From: Nitrospirota bacterium
Lineage (GTDB): Bacteria; Nitrospirota; Thermodesulfovibrionia; Thermodesulfovibrionales; Dissulfurispiraceae
Direction of reading: 5' to 3'
DNA: 64,000 nt
Assembly (NCBI GenBank): GCA_040752355.1
Contig: JBFMHE010000001.1
Coordinates: forward strand, 1-64,000
Position numbers and translations under genes: made by a program. Under the pieces are notes generated by a model. That model ran no database searches and was not told the origin of the DNA. It was given only the letters and a program-made list of their open reading frames with translations. This document shows, piece after piece, positions 48,171 through 56,702 of this stretch. Every line of letters starts with the position of its first letter. The first letter of the stretch is position 1.

Positions 48171-48754
48171 GATGCTTCATCGCCATAGCAGTGCCGGAGC
48201 CGGTACGAGCGGCTATCGGGGAGCTTATGGTGCAGGTGAAAGGTATCCCGGCCTCTTCGGCGAGGGTGCGGTGGGTGGCGGAGGAGAATATCCACCTGAC
48301 GGTGAAGTTCCTCGGTGAGGTGGACGAGGGCAGGGTGGCCGGGATCGGCGAGCGGCTGCGGGAGGTCTGTACAGGACACGCGCCGTTCGGACTCACCATC
48401 GAAGGAACGGGCGCCTTTCCCGGCACTAAGAACCCCCGCACGCTCTGGGTCGGTGTTGCCGGATCCGAAGCGTTGGCGAACCTCGCCCGGGATATCGAGC
48501 AGGCGATGGAATCGCTGGGGTTCGAAAAGGAGGAGCGGACGTTTTCTCCCCATCTCACTATCGGGAGAGTCAGGCCCGGCAGGGTAACCGAAAGGAGAGG
48601 TCTCGACAGCATAGTCAAGGAACTGGCTACATTTAAGGACAAGGTTTTTGGTACTATACAAGTGGAAGAAATTCTGCTTATGAAGAGCCAATTGCGACCG
48701 GGGGGAGCGGAATATTCCGTCGTCGCCGGTTTTCAACTGAAAGCGTGCGAGTAG
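48167..48754 (+). CDS. thpR: RNA 2',3'-cyclic phosphodiesterase
   Basis: This 195-residue 2H-phosphoesterase has the two H-x-T motifs: ENIHLTVKFLGEV and TFSPHLTIGRVRPG. It begins MRCFIAIAVPEPVRAAIGEL, typical of ThpR/LigT. It opens 2',3'-cyclic phosphate ends of RNA. The GTGA overlap with pgpA shows one operon, with recA 60 bases downstream. thpR next to recA is a frequent arrangement. Confidence 0.93.
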   Translation: MRCFIAIAVPEPVRAAIGELMVQVKGIPASSARVRWVAEENIHLTVKFLGEVDEGRVAGIGERLREVCTGHAPFGLTIEGTGAFPGTKNPRTLWVGVAGSEALANLARDIEQAMESLGFEKEERTFSPHLTIGRVRPGRVTERRGLDSIVKELATFKDKVFGTIQVEEILLMKSQLRPGGAEYSVVAGFQLKACE

Positions 48755-48814
48755 GGGGGCGCCGGCGGGGTCCTCATCGTACTCAGCCCGTGATACCCAG
48801 AAGGAGGAGCACCA

Positions 48815-49852
48815 ATGAATAAGGATAGGCTTAAAGCCCTCGAAGTGGCAATCTCCCAGATCGAGAAGAATTTCGGAAAAGGGGCGATCATGCGCCTCGG
48901 CACTGCCGAGGTGGCCGACGGAGTACAGGCGATCCCGACCGGATCGCTGTCGCTCGATATCGCTACCGGCATCGGCGGGTTCCCGCGGGGAAGGGTGGTC
49001 GAGATCTACGGCCCCGAATCGTCGGGGAAGACGACCCTCGCCCTGAACGCCATAGCACAGGCCCAGAAGGCGGGCGGCGTCGCCGCCTTCGTCGACGCAG
49101 AGCATGCGCTCGATGTCGTCTATGCGTCCCGGCTCGGGGTGAACGTGGAAGACCTCCTGGTCTCGCAGCCCGATACCGGCGAGCAGGCGCTCGAGGTCGC
49201 TGAAACCCTCGTCCGGAGCGGCGCGGTCGATATCGTCGTCATCGACTCCGTCGCCGCCCTGGTGCCGAAGGCGGAGATCGAGGGCGACATGGGCGATGCG
49301 CTGCCCGGCCTTCAGGCCCGCCTTATGAGCCAGGCCATGAGAAAGCTGACGGCAGCCATCGCGAAGTCGCAGACCACGATCATCTTCATCAACCAGATCA
49401 GGATGAAGATCGGCGTCATGTTCGGCAATCCCGAAACCACGACCGGCGGCAATGCGCTCAAATTCTACTCGTCCATGAGGCTCGATATCAGGAAGATCGA
49501 CAACCTCAAGGACGGCACCGAGGTGGTCGGCGGGAGGGTCAGGGTGAAGATCGTGAAGAACAAGGTCGCTCCGCCCTTCAGACAGGCCGAGTTCGATATT
49601 CTCTTCAACGAGGGGATCTCGAAGATGGGTGAGGTGATCGACCTCGGTACCGAAAAGGGGATCATCGAGAAGGCGGGCGCATGGTACAGCTACAACGGCA
49701 CCAGGATAGGGCAGGGCAGGGACAACGTCCGCGAGTATCTGAAGGCGAACCCCCAGGTCGCTGCAGAGATCGAGCAGAAGATCATGGAGGCGTACGGCCT
49801 CGGATCGAAGTCTGCCGAGCCTGTCTCTCAGGGTAAGAATAACGGCAAATAG
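48815..49852 (+). CDS. recA: Recombinase RecA
   Basis: This 345-residue protein has all RecA landmarks: P-loop [92 protein letters not shown] and [22 protein letters not shown] precedes the ATG. No typical LexA box is visible just upstream, although promoters further up (before pgpA) could serve it. Confidence 0.97.
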   Translation: MNKDRLKALEVAISQIEKNFGKGAIMRLGTAEVADGVQAIPTGSLSLDIATGIGGFPRGRVVEIYGPESSGKTTLALNAIAQAQKAGGVAAFVDAEHALDVVYASRLGVNVEDLLVSQPDTGEQALEVAETLVRSGAVDIVVIDSVAALVPKAEIEGDMGDALPGLQARLMSQAMRKLTAAIAKSQTTIIFINQIRMKIGVMFGNPETTTGGNALKFYSSMRLDIRKIDNLKDGTEVVGGRVRVKIVKNKVAPPFRQAEFDILFNEGISKMGEVIDLGTEKGIIEKAGAWYSYNGTRIGQGRDNVREYLKANPQVAAEIEQKIMEAYGLGSKSAEPVSQGKNNGK

Positions 49853-49876
49853 AAGATAACCATAGTGACGGCCGAA

Positions 49877-49935
49877 GGGCGGGGCGGCCCGGGCTTAAGG
49901 GCTTTACCGGCGATGAAGTCCGGGCCGCCCCGCCC
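49877..49935 (+). terminator. Perfect 16-pair GC hairpin between recA and recX
   Basis: GGGCGGGGCGGCCCGG (49877-49892) pairs perfectly with CCGGGCCGCCCCGCCC (49920-49935), with a 27-base loop. There is no U-run. A partial terminator or RNA-stabilising hairpin that lowers recX expression relative to recA is likely. Confidence 0.65.
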
Positions 49936-49959
49936 GGCAGTTGTCCGAGAGAAAGATCA

Positions 49960-50460
49960 GTGACCCGAAGGACTGCGGTAAAAGGGTTCGACGATAGTTT
50001 CGACAGCGCGGTCAAGCATGCCTGCAAGCTCCTGAGCTACCGCGACAGGAGCGGAAAGGAGATGCGCGAGAAGCTGCTCACGAAGGGCTTTTCGGGCGCT
50101 GTCGTTGACCGGGCCGTCGCCTTTCTCGAGGAGAAGGGCTTCATCAATGACGAGAAGCTCGCCGAGGCGCTGCGGCGGGATGCGGTGGAGCGTCGCTGCC
50201 TCGGGAGGCAGGGCGTCAGGACCCACCTGGTCAAACGGGGGATTCCTCGGGAGAGGGCCGAGGCCCTTTCCACAGGCGGCGCCGAAGAGGACTATATCGA
50301 TGCAGCGCGCCGTCTCATCGAGAAGCAGCTGCGCCGGTTGAAACAGTATGATGAGGCGACGGTGAAGAGACGGCTCTGGGGCATGCTCGCCCGGAGAGGA
50401 TTTTCGATCGATAGCATACGGAAAGCGATGAAATCCCTGAATATGGAGGAGGAATCATGA
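49960..50460 (+). CDS. recX: RecX regulator of RecA
   Basis: This 166-residue protein is built of helical repeats: AVKHACKLLSYRDRSGKEMR, EKLLTKGFSGAVVDRAVAFL, EEKGFINDEKLAEALRRDAV, CLGRQGVRTHLVKRGIPRER. These are RecX modules that insert in the RecA filament groove. It starts with GTG and overlaps the next gene by four bases. Confidence 0.92.
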   Translation: MTRRTAVKGFDDSFDSAVKHACKLLSYRDRSGKEMREKLLTKGFSGAVVDRAVAFLEEKGFINDEKLAEALRRDAVERRCLGRQGVRTHLVKRGIPRERAEALSTGGAEEDYIDAARRLIEKQLRRLKQYDEATVKRRLWGMLARRGFSIDSIRKAMKSLNMEEES

Positions 50461-50798
50461 GAGGTGGACGCATCACCTGTATAGCAGTACTCGGCATTGC
50501 CTTGTTCCTGGCCGGTTGCGCGTCTCCGGCACGGTTTACCCATGACGAGATAAAGCACTATCCCATCGAGATCCAGGAGAAGATAATCAAGGGCCAGATC
50601 GCGCCCGGCATGACGCCGCAGCAGGTGCGCTATGCCTGGGGTGCGCCGGACTCGGTGCGGACGCTCCAACCCGAGGCGGGAAAGCCGAAGGAGGAGTGGA
50701 TCTACACCTCCGGCATCGGCCTGCTCAGGACCGTGCTCACCTTTATCGATGGAAAGCTGACCTATATCGTCAGCTCCGAGCCGGGGAGGATGAAATAG
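50457..50798 (+). CDS. Small lipoprotein with SmpA/BamE-like domain
   Basis: This 113-residue protein has a lipobox (FLAGCAS, Cys at about 21) and a short domain: KIIKGQIAPGMTPQQVRYAW, GAPDSVRTL, then EEWIYTSGIGL and YIVSSEPGRMK. I-x-x-G-M-x-x-x-x-V-x-x-x-W-G-x-P-D is the BLIP/SmpA pattern. It may be an outer-membrane assembly or scaffold protein. It overlaps recX by four bases and is followed by alaS after four bases. Confidence 0.8.
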   Translation: MRGGRITCIAVLGIALFLAGCASPARFTHDEIKHYPIEIQEKIIKGQIAPGMTPQQVRYAWGAPDSVRTLQPEAGKPKEEWIYTSGIGLLRTVLTFIDGKLTYIVSSEPGRMK

Positions 50799-50802
50799 GA
50801 GC

Positions 50803-53445
50803 ATGAAGAGCGCAGAGGTACGAGAGCTTTTCCTGGAGTTCTTCAGGGCAAAAGGGCACCAGAAGGTCGCCAGTTCGTCGCTCATACCGCGCAACGACCC
50901 GACGCTCCTCTTCACCAACGCCGGCATGGTCCAGTTCAAGTCCGTTTTTCTCGGCGAGGAGAAACGGCCCTATACCAGGGCGACAACCTGCCAGAAGTGC
51001 ATGCGGGCAGGGGGCAAGCACAACGACCTCGAAAACGTCGGACATACCGCCCGGCACCACACCTTCTTCGAGATGCTCGGCAACTTCTCCTTCGGCGATT
51101 ACTTTAAAAAAGACGCCATTCTCTTTGCCTGGGAGCTCCTTACCGGGGTCTACAAACTGCCGAAGGACAGGCTCTGGGCAACGGTCTACCAGGATGACGA
51201 CGAGGCCGAGAATCTCTGGAAAGAGCTCACCGGAATTCCCGCGGAAAGGATCGTCAGGCTCGGCGCCAAGGATAATTTCTGGCAGATGGGAGACACCGGG
51301 CCCTGCGGACCCTGCTCCGAGATCATTATCGACCAGGGCGAGGAGGTAGGATGCGGAAAGCCCGACTGCAAGGTAGGCTGCGACTGCGATCGCTATCTGG
51401 AGATATGGAATCTCGTCTTCATGCAGTTCAACAGGGACGAGTCGGGCACGCTCACCCCGCTGCCGAAGCCGAGCATCGATACCGGCATGGGGCTCGAACG
51501 CCTCTGTGCCGTACTGCAGGGCAGGCGCAATAACTTCGATACCGATCTTTTTGCGCCGATCATTGCTGCCGTCGAAAAGGCGTCCGGGAAGACCTATGGA
51601 CGCATCACCGAAGACGACACCTCGATGCGCGTTATCGCCGACCACATGAGAGCAGCCGCCTTCCTGGTTTCCGACGGCCTCATGCCTTCGAATGAGGGGA
51701 GGGGATACGTGCTCCGGCGCATCATCCGGAGGGCCTCGCGCCATGCGAAGCTGCTCGGCCTCGAAGGCGCGGTCCTGTACAGCTTGCTGGATTCCGTGAT
51801 CGACGCCATGGGGGCGGTCTATCCCGAACTGGCCGAGGAGCGTGAGCGGACCGCAAAGGTCCTGCGGTTCGAGGAGGAGCGCTTTACCAAGACCCTCGAA
51901 CAGGGCATGAGACTTCTCGACGACGTTATCGACAGGCTGAAGAGGTCCGGCGAGAAGACGATCCCCGGCGAAGAGCTGTTCAAGCTCTACGATACCTACG
52001 GGTTCCCTCTCGACCTCGCGCGCGATATCGCCGTCGATAACTATCTGCTGATCGACGAAGACGGCTTCCATCGGGCGATGGAGCTGCAGCGGGAGCGGGC
52101 GCGGGCGTCATGGGTCGGCGAGGAGGAAGCCGTTGCCTCCATCTATAAGGAGCTTTTATCCGAGATCGGCGAGACAACGTTTGCAGGCTACGATACGCTC
52201 GAAGCCCCGGCAGTGGTCAAGGCGATGCTGAAAGAGGGCAAGGTAATTACCGAAGCCGCCGCAGGAGACGAGGTGGAAGTCTTTCTCGATACAACGCCCT
52301 TTTACGGCGAATCGGGAGGACAGGTCGGCGACAAGGGGATGCTCGTTTCCGATGCCGCCGAGGCGGAAGTCATCGGCACCAAGAAGGAGATCGATCTCCA
52401 CGCCCATGTGGTGAGAGTGAGAAAGGGCGTCCTCATGGTATGGGACAGGGTCAGGGCGGCCGTCGACCGCGGCGAGAGAGCTGCCGCGGCGCGCAACCAT
52501 ACGGCGACCCATCTCCTCCACAGCGCGCTGCGGACGGTGCTCGGCGAACACGTGAAACAGGCGGGCTCTTTCGTCTCTCCCGAGCGGATGCGGTTCGATT
52601 ATACCCATTTCTATCCGCTCGAGCGGAGAGAGCTCGACGCTATCGAGGCGATGGTGAACGACGCCATCCTCGATAACATCGGGGTGAGCACCGAGGTTAC
52701 GGATATCAAGGAGGCGGTGAAGTCCGGCGTCATCGCCCTCTTCGGCGAGAAGTACGGGGAGAAGGTGAGGGTCGTCAGGGTTCCGGGGGTCAGCGCCGAG
52801 CTCTGCGGCGGAACGCACTGCCGGACCACCGGCGATATCGGGCTCTTCACGATCGTTGCCGAGGGCAGCGTAGCCTCCGGCATCCGGAGGATCGAGGCCT
52901 TTACCGGGAAGGCCGCTTTCGAGTACCTCAAGCAGCGGAGCAACGAGCTCCGCGCCATCGCCGAGGTGCTGAAGACCGATAAACCGCTCGACCGGGTCGA
53001 GCGGCTGCTCAGCGACCTGCGGGAGCGCGAACGGGAGATTGAGGCGTTCAAGGCAAAGGCCGCCTCCGAGAGCTCGTCGTCTATCATGGAGCAGGTGCGC
53101 GAGATCGACGGGATCAAGGTGCTCGCAGGCCGCGTGGACGGGCTCGAGCAGAAGGACTTGAGGGTCCTCGCTGACACCATACGCGACCGGCTGGGTTCGG
53201 GGGTTATCGTCGTCGCCTCGGTGATGAACGGACAGGCGTCGCTCCTCTCGATGGTCACCAAGGACCTCACCGGGAAGTTCAGCGCCGGAGACCTGCTCAA
53301 GAATATCGCCGCCCTCGTCGGCGGCAGGGGCGGCGGAAAACCCGAGATGGCCCAGGGCGGCGTCGCCAACCTCGACGATCCGGGCAAGCTGGACAAAGCC
53401 CTTGAGGCGGTATATGATATAGTGAAACAAAACCGTAATGCGTGA
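50803..53445 (+). CDS. alaS: Alanyl-tRNA synthetase
   Basis: This 880-residue enzyme has the class II core (FTNAGMVQFKSVFLGEE, RHHTFFEMLGNFSFGDYFK), the editing domain with zinc-type ligands (ARNHTATHLLHSALRTVLG and VSAELCGGTHCRTTGDIG), and the C-terminal C-Ala domain. Length is normal. Its last codons run into a palindromic repeat at 53435-53504, so the terminal residues (KQNRNA) may be encoded by that element. Confidence 0.97.
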   Translation: MKSAEVRELFLEFFRAKGHQKVASSSLIPRNDPTLLFTNAGMVQFKSVFLGEEKRPYTRATTCQKCMRAGGKHNDLENVGHTARHHTFFEMLGNFSFGDYFKKDAILFAWELLTGVYKLPKDRLWATVYQDDDEAENLWKELTGIPAERIVRLGAKDNFWQMGDTGPCGPCSEIIIDQGEEVGCGKPDCKVGCDCDRYLEIWNLVFMQFNRDESGTLTPLPKPSIDTGMGLERLCAVLQGRRNNFDTDLFAPIIAAVEKASGKTYGRITEDDTSMRVIADHMRAAAFLVSDGLMPSNEGRGYVLRRIIRRASRHAKLLGLEGAVLYSLLDSVIDAMGAVYPELAEERERTAKVLRFEEERFTKTLEQGMRLLDDVIDRLKRSGEKTIPGEELFKLYDTYGFPLDLARDIAVDNYLLIDEDGFHRAMELQRERARASWVGEEEAVASIYKELLSEIGETTFAGYDTLEAPAVVKAMLKEGKVITEAAAGDEVEVFLDTTPFYGESGGQVGDKGMLVSDAAEAEVIGTKKEIDLHAHVVRVRKGVLMVWDRVRAAVDRGERAAAARNHTATHLLHSALRTVLGEHVKQAGSFVSPERMRFDYTHFYPLERRELDAIEAMVNDAILDNIGVSTEVTDIKEAVKSGVIALFGEKYGEKVRVVRVPGVSAELCGGTHCRTTGDIGLFTIVAEGSVASGIRRIEAFTGKAAFEYLKQRSNELRAIAEVLKTDKPLDRVERLLSDLREREREIEAFKAKAASESSSSIMEQVREIDGIKVLAGRVDGLEQKDLRVLADTIRDRLGSGVIVVASVMNGQASLLSMVTKDLTGKFSAGDLLKNIAALVGGRGGGKPEMAQGGVANLDDPGKLDKALEAVYDIVKQNRNA

Positions 53446-53504
53446 TCAGTGATGCGTAATCAGTTCACGTATTTTCCCGTCACGGATCACGCGTTACGCA
53501 TTAC
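53435..53504. repeat. Imperfect palindromic repeat at the alaS 3' end
   Basis: GTAATGCGTGATC (53435-53447) faces GATCACGCGTTACGCATTAC (53485-53504). Between them lie more TGCGTAAT and CACGTATT words. It belongs to the degenerate short-word repeats of this genome. Confidence 0.6.
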
Positions 53505-53524
53505 GACTGAATTCGGAGGTGGCT

Positions 53525-53851
53525 ATGACCGTGTTTGATCTGGTGCGGAACGCGATTCTCGCGGGCTTCGGTGTGCAGGAGAAGGTCAAGGACTTCATCG
53601 ACGAGCTGGTGAAGAAGGGGGAGTTGAGCGAATCCCAGGGCGCCAAGCTGGTGAAGGAGTGGAGCGAAAAGGCGGAGAAAGGGACCTCCGAGTGGAACAA
53701 GAACATCTCCGAGCTGATGAGCAAGACCATGGAGAAGATGAATATTCCTACGAGAGACGACTTCGAAAAGCTGAGCAGGAAGGTGCAGAACCTCTCCGCA
53801 CGGGTGAAGAAGCTCGAAGGGGCCGTTGAAGACGAGGGAAAAGAGGAGTAG
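53525..53851 (+). CDS. Phasin-like (PhaF/PhaI-type) helical protein
   Basis: This 108-residue protein starts at the ATG at 53525, five bases behind CGGAGG. The frame is open from a GTG at 53519. It is almost wholly helical: LVRNAILAGFGVQEKVKDFI, DELVKKGELSESQGAKLVKE, and a C-terminal coiled coil EKLSRKVQNLSARVKKLEGA. The pattern matches the polyhydroxyalkanoate granule-associated/PhaF-like family, which coats granules or regulates. No PHA synthase is in the window, so the role is uncertain. Confidence 0.75.
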   Translation: MTVFDLVRNAILAGFGVQEKVKDFIDELVKKGELSESQGAKLVKEWSEKAEKGTSEWNKNISELMSKTMEKMNIPTRDDFEKLSRKVQNLSARVKKLEGAVEDEGKEE

Positions 53852-53852
53852 C

Positions 53853-53930
53853 GTTTAGAGCGTTGTGCGTATAATGAAGATGACGCCTGCAGCTCATGAC
53901 GCTATAAACGCTATAACGCTATAAACGGTT
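53853..53930. repeat. Degenerate CGCTATAAACG-word repeat
   Basis: The region contains GCGTTTAGAGCGTT at its left and CGCTATAAACGCTATAACGCTATAAACG at its right, i.e. words of a 9-10-base unit on both strands, in the gap before ubiB. Similar words recur at 59682-59790 and 59896-59936. Confidence 0.65.
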
Positions 53931-53934
53931 TATT

Positions 53935-55632
53935 GTGGATATCTTTAAACTCAACCGTACCTACAAGTCGGCGCGGCGGCTTCAGCAGATCATCAATGTC
54001 TTTCTCAAGTACGGCTTCGGCCAGATCGTCGAGCAGATAAACCTCGGCAGGTACATCCCTTTCAAGAAACGCATCAGGTCCTTCGGCGCCTGGCCCGCCC
54101 TCAAGGGCCCGACCGTTCCCGAGCGGCTCAGGATGGCCTTCGCCGAGCTGGGGCCCTCGTTCATAAAGCTCGCCCAGGTGCTCTCGTCCCGTCCCGATCT
54201 CATCACGGTCCAGTACGCGAACGAGCTCAGGAAGCTCCAGGACAAGGTGCCCCCCTTTCCCGCTGTCGAAGCGAAGCAGATCGTCGAGCGCGAGACCAGC
54301 CTGCCCCTCTACGACATGTTCAGGACCTTCGACGACCATCCCATTGCAGCGGCCTCCATCGCCCAGGTCCACCGGGCAGCGCTGCTCGACGGCGCGGACG
54401 TGATCGTCAAGGTCCAGCGCCCCGGCATCAGGGAGGACATCGAATCCGATATCGATATCCTCTATGTCATCGCCCGCCTCCTCGAGAAGCATGTGCCCGA
54501 GAGCAGGTTTTTCAATCCCGTCGGGATCGTTGACGAGTTTGCCCGTACGATCAGGAAAGAGCTCAACTTCGAGGAGGAGGCCCGCAACGGGTACCGCTTC
54601 AAGAAGAACTTCGAGGAGAACCAGGATATCTATATCCCCCGGATCTATCTCGAGTTCGTCACCGAGAAGGTGCTCGTCATGGAGCGGATCGACGGCGTCC
54701 GGATCGACGATTTGGGGGCGATCACCAGGATGGGGTTCGACCGGAAGCAGCTCGCGAAGGTCGGGGTCGACGCCTTCTTCAAGCAGGTGCTCGAGGACGG
54801 CTTCTTCCATGCCGACCCCCATCCGGGCAACATCATGGTAATGCCGAACGGCCAGCTCTCCTTTATCGATTTCGGCATCGTCGGCAGGGTCTCGGAGGAG
54901 CTGAAGACGACGATGGCCAATACCTTTCTCGCCCTCATACAAAAAGACTTCGACCGGCTCATCGATCAATACCTCGAGCTCGGCATCATCCCCGAGCATG
55001 TCGATATCGACGCCTTCAGGAAGGAGTTCAAGGCCGACCTTGTCGATCTGCTCGAACCGCTCTACGGCCTGACGCTACAGGAGATCAATTTCGCCGAATA
55101 CCTGCAGGCGATCACCCAGCTCGCCATAAAGCACAGCCTCAGGGTGCCGTCGGACCTCCTCCTGGTCAACAAAGCACTGCTCATTCTCGAGAATATCGGG
55201 CGGCAGCTCGATCCCGGGTTCGATTTCGTTCTTGCCGCACAGCCCTACGCCTCGCAGCTCATCAAGGAGCGGGTGAGCCCTTCGCGCTTTTACGAGAAGG
55301 CACGGGCGAATATCATGGACTTCACCGACTTCGTAGCCCTCTTCCCGAAGCAGATGAAACAGATCATCAAGAAGATCATCAAGGACGACATCAATGTCCG
55401 CATGTACCACGTCAATCTGCCCGAGTTCATCCGCGATATGGACCGCTCGAGCAACCGCATCGCCTTCGCCATGATCGTCAGCGCCATGATCCTCAGCTCC
55501 GCCATCATGCACGCAACCGGCGTGGGCCCGACCATTTTCGGAGTCTCCCTCCTCGGCCTCTCGGCCTTCTTCTTCGCCTTCTTCCTCGGCGTCTGGCTGA
55601 TCATCTCGATCATCAGGTCGGGGAGGCTGTAG
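53935..55632 (+). CDS. UbiB/ABC1-family atypical kinase
   Basis: This 565-residue protein begins with GTG at 53935. Motifs are FIKLAQVLSSRPDL (equivalent of the KxGQ loop), PIAAASIAQVHRA (Ala-rich nucleotide loop), VIVKVQRPG (ion-pair Lys), FFHADPHPGNIM (catalytic loop) and FIDFGIVG (metal-binding DFG). Two membrane helices end the protein (about 500-560). UbiB proteins are needed for quinone synthesis, probably by ATPase rather than protein kinase action. The canonical KxGQ reads KLAQ here, a small deviation. Confidence 0.92.
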   Translation: MDIFKLNRTYKSARRLQQIINVFLKYGFGQIVEQINLGRYIPFKKRIRSFGAWPALKGPTVPERLRMAFAELGPSFIKLAQVLSSRPDLITVQYANELRKLQDKVPPFPAVEAKQIVERETSLPLYDMFRTFDDHPIAAASIAQVHRAALLDGADVIVKVQRPGIREDIESDIDILYVIARLLEKHVPESRFFNPVGIVDEFARTIRKELNFEEEARNGYRFKKNFEENQDIYIPRIYLEFVTEKVLVMERIDGVRIDDLGAITRMGFDRKQLAKVGVDAFFKQVLEDGFFHADPHPGNIMVMPNGQLSFIDFGIVGRVSEELKTTMANTFLALIQKDFDRLIDQYLELGIIPEHVDIDAFRKEFKADLVDLLEPLYGLTLQEINFAEYLQAITQLAIKHSLRVPSDLLLVNKALLILENIGRQLDPGFDFVLAAQPYASQLIKERVSPSRFYEKARANIMDFTDFVALFPKQMKQIIKKIIKDDINVRMYHVNLPEFIRDMDRSSNRIAFAMIVSAMILSSAIMHATGVGPTIFGVSLLGLSAFFFAFFLGVWLIISIIRSGRL

Positions 55633-55725
55633 GCGTCCCGCCTCAGCTCCCCCTGATCGCGACAAACCCTCCGGGATGATAGACAACGCCCTTCTCTTTG
55701 TCAGGAGAGCATTTTTCACCAGGCC

Positions 55726-55754
55726 TTGACAAACGATCCTAAACAGGATAGAAT
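55726..55754 (+). promoter_or_regulatory. Strong sigma70-type promoter of the cyd remnant
   Basis: TTGACA (55726-55731) and TAGAAT (55749-55754) are 17 bases apart, about 100 bases before the ATG at 55851. Confidence 0.7.
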
Positions 55755-55795
55755 CGGTCCAGAATTAATGCCGGGACGCATGCCCAGCCCGGCTG

Positions 55796-55830
55796 AAGCG
55801 CACTCATAAATTTTAAGCGCACTTATAAAT
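55796..55830 (+). promoter_or_regulatory. Pair of 16-base direct repeats in the cyd leader
   Basis: AAGCGCACTCATAAAT (55796-55811) and AAGCGCACTTATAAAT (55815-55830) differ at one base and are 19 bases apart centre to centre. They stand between promoter and ribosome binding site and could bind a regulator such as the Rrf2 protein encoded downstream. Confidence 0.55.
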
Positions 55831-55850
55831 ACAGCAAGGAGGATAGGGTT

Positions 55851-56099
55851 ATGGATGCATTGATGCTCAGCAGGCTGCAGTTCGCCGTCACCGTCATGTT
55901 CTATTTCATCTCGAGCATCGACCCGAGCTACAGTCTGACGATCTTCAACTCGTCATCGAGCGTCTACACGCTCAAGATCATGACGGTCGTTGCATTGGTC
56001 CTCGTGCCTGTGGTGATCGCGTACCAGGTCTGGATTTACCGGATATTCAGCCATAGGGTGAGTGCGGACGAGATACTCTCCGACAAGGAGGCGTATTAA
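55851..56099 (+). pseudogene. In-frame fusion remnant: start of cydA joined to end of cydB
   Basis: This 82-residue frame begins MDALMLSRLQFAVTVMFYFI, the classical N-terminus of cytochrome bd subunit I (CydA, including the first-helix heme b595 His-ligand region, where His is replaced by Tyr). From residue 21 it reads SSIDPSYSLTIFNSSSSVYT, LKIMTVVALVLVPVVIAYQV, WIYRIFSHRV, the last helix of subunit II (CydB). About 2.3 kb of intervening sequence is missing, without a frame shift. The promoter, leader repeats and ribosome binding site (AGGAGG) are intact. No functional oxidase can result. The loss is either a real deletion or an assembly error. Confidence 0.8.
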
Positions 56100-56187
56100 A
56101 AATTATCGTATACTGTTCTAAGGGAGCGGAGCACCCTTACCATTAAAAGAGAAGGATAAGGAGTTCCTTACGAAAGGAGCGAGGCAT

Positions 56188-56607
56188 ATGGAAATTACCC
56201 GTGAGTCCGACTACGCCATACGGTGTGTCTTGTATCTTTCCGGCAAGCCCGGCGACATCGTGATGGTGGATGAGATTGCCCGGGAGATGGAGATCCCGAA
56301 GAGCTTCCTGGCGAAGATCCTCCAGAAGCTGAACAAGTCGGGGCTGGTGAAGTCGTACCGGGGCATCAAGGGAGGGTTCCAACTGGCCCGGAGCCCGCGG
56401 GAGGTCACCCTGCTCGATGTGGTCGAGGCGGTTGAAGGGCCGGTCGCCCTCAACAGCTGCGTCATCGATAAATCGGTCTGCGGAAGGAGCAGCACCTGCG
56501 GGGTACACCACGTCTGGGCGGATGTCAGGGCGGATTTCAGAGAGATACTGAAGAAGTATACGTTCGAGCGTCTTGCTCCGGCGAGCGCCTCGCTCCGGCA
56601 GCAATGA
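56188..56607 (+). CDS. Rrf2-family Fe-S transcriptional regulator
   Basis: This 139-residue winged-helix protein begins MEITRESDYAIRCVLYLSGK. The recognition region is MEIPKSFLAKILQKLNKSGL, VKSYRGIKGGFQLARSPREV. The three Fe-S-ligand cysteines are in LNSCVIDKSVCGRSSTCGVH. Such regulators sense NO, oxygen or Fe-S status. Located behind the cyd remnant, it probably regulated cydAB. Confidence 0.92.
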   Translation: MEITRESDYAIRCVLYLSGKPGDIVMVDEIAREMEIPKSFLAKILQKLNKSGLVKSYRGIKGGFQLARSPREVTLLDVVEAVEGPVALNSCVIDKSVCGRSSTCGVHHVWADVRADFREILKKYTFERLAPASASLRQQ

Positions 56608-56637
56608 AGTGAGGACCGTGACGGGGTATCAGGGAGT

Positions 56638-56690
56638 CGGCGTATCGGTGCAGAGGAGTAAGGGAAGAGATTCTTTACACCGATACGCCG
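56638..56690. terminator. Perfect 13-pair hairpin between convergent genes
   Basis: CGGCGTATCGGTG (56638-56650) pairs with CACCGATACGCCG (56678-56690). The loop is 27 bases. It lies between the Rrf2 gene and the acyl-CoA dehydrogenase gene, which converge, so it may serve both, although no U-runs follow. Confidence 0.5.
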
Positions 56691-56702
56691 GCAGTTCGTT
56701 CC

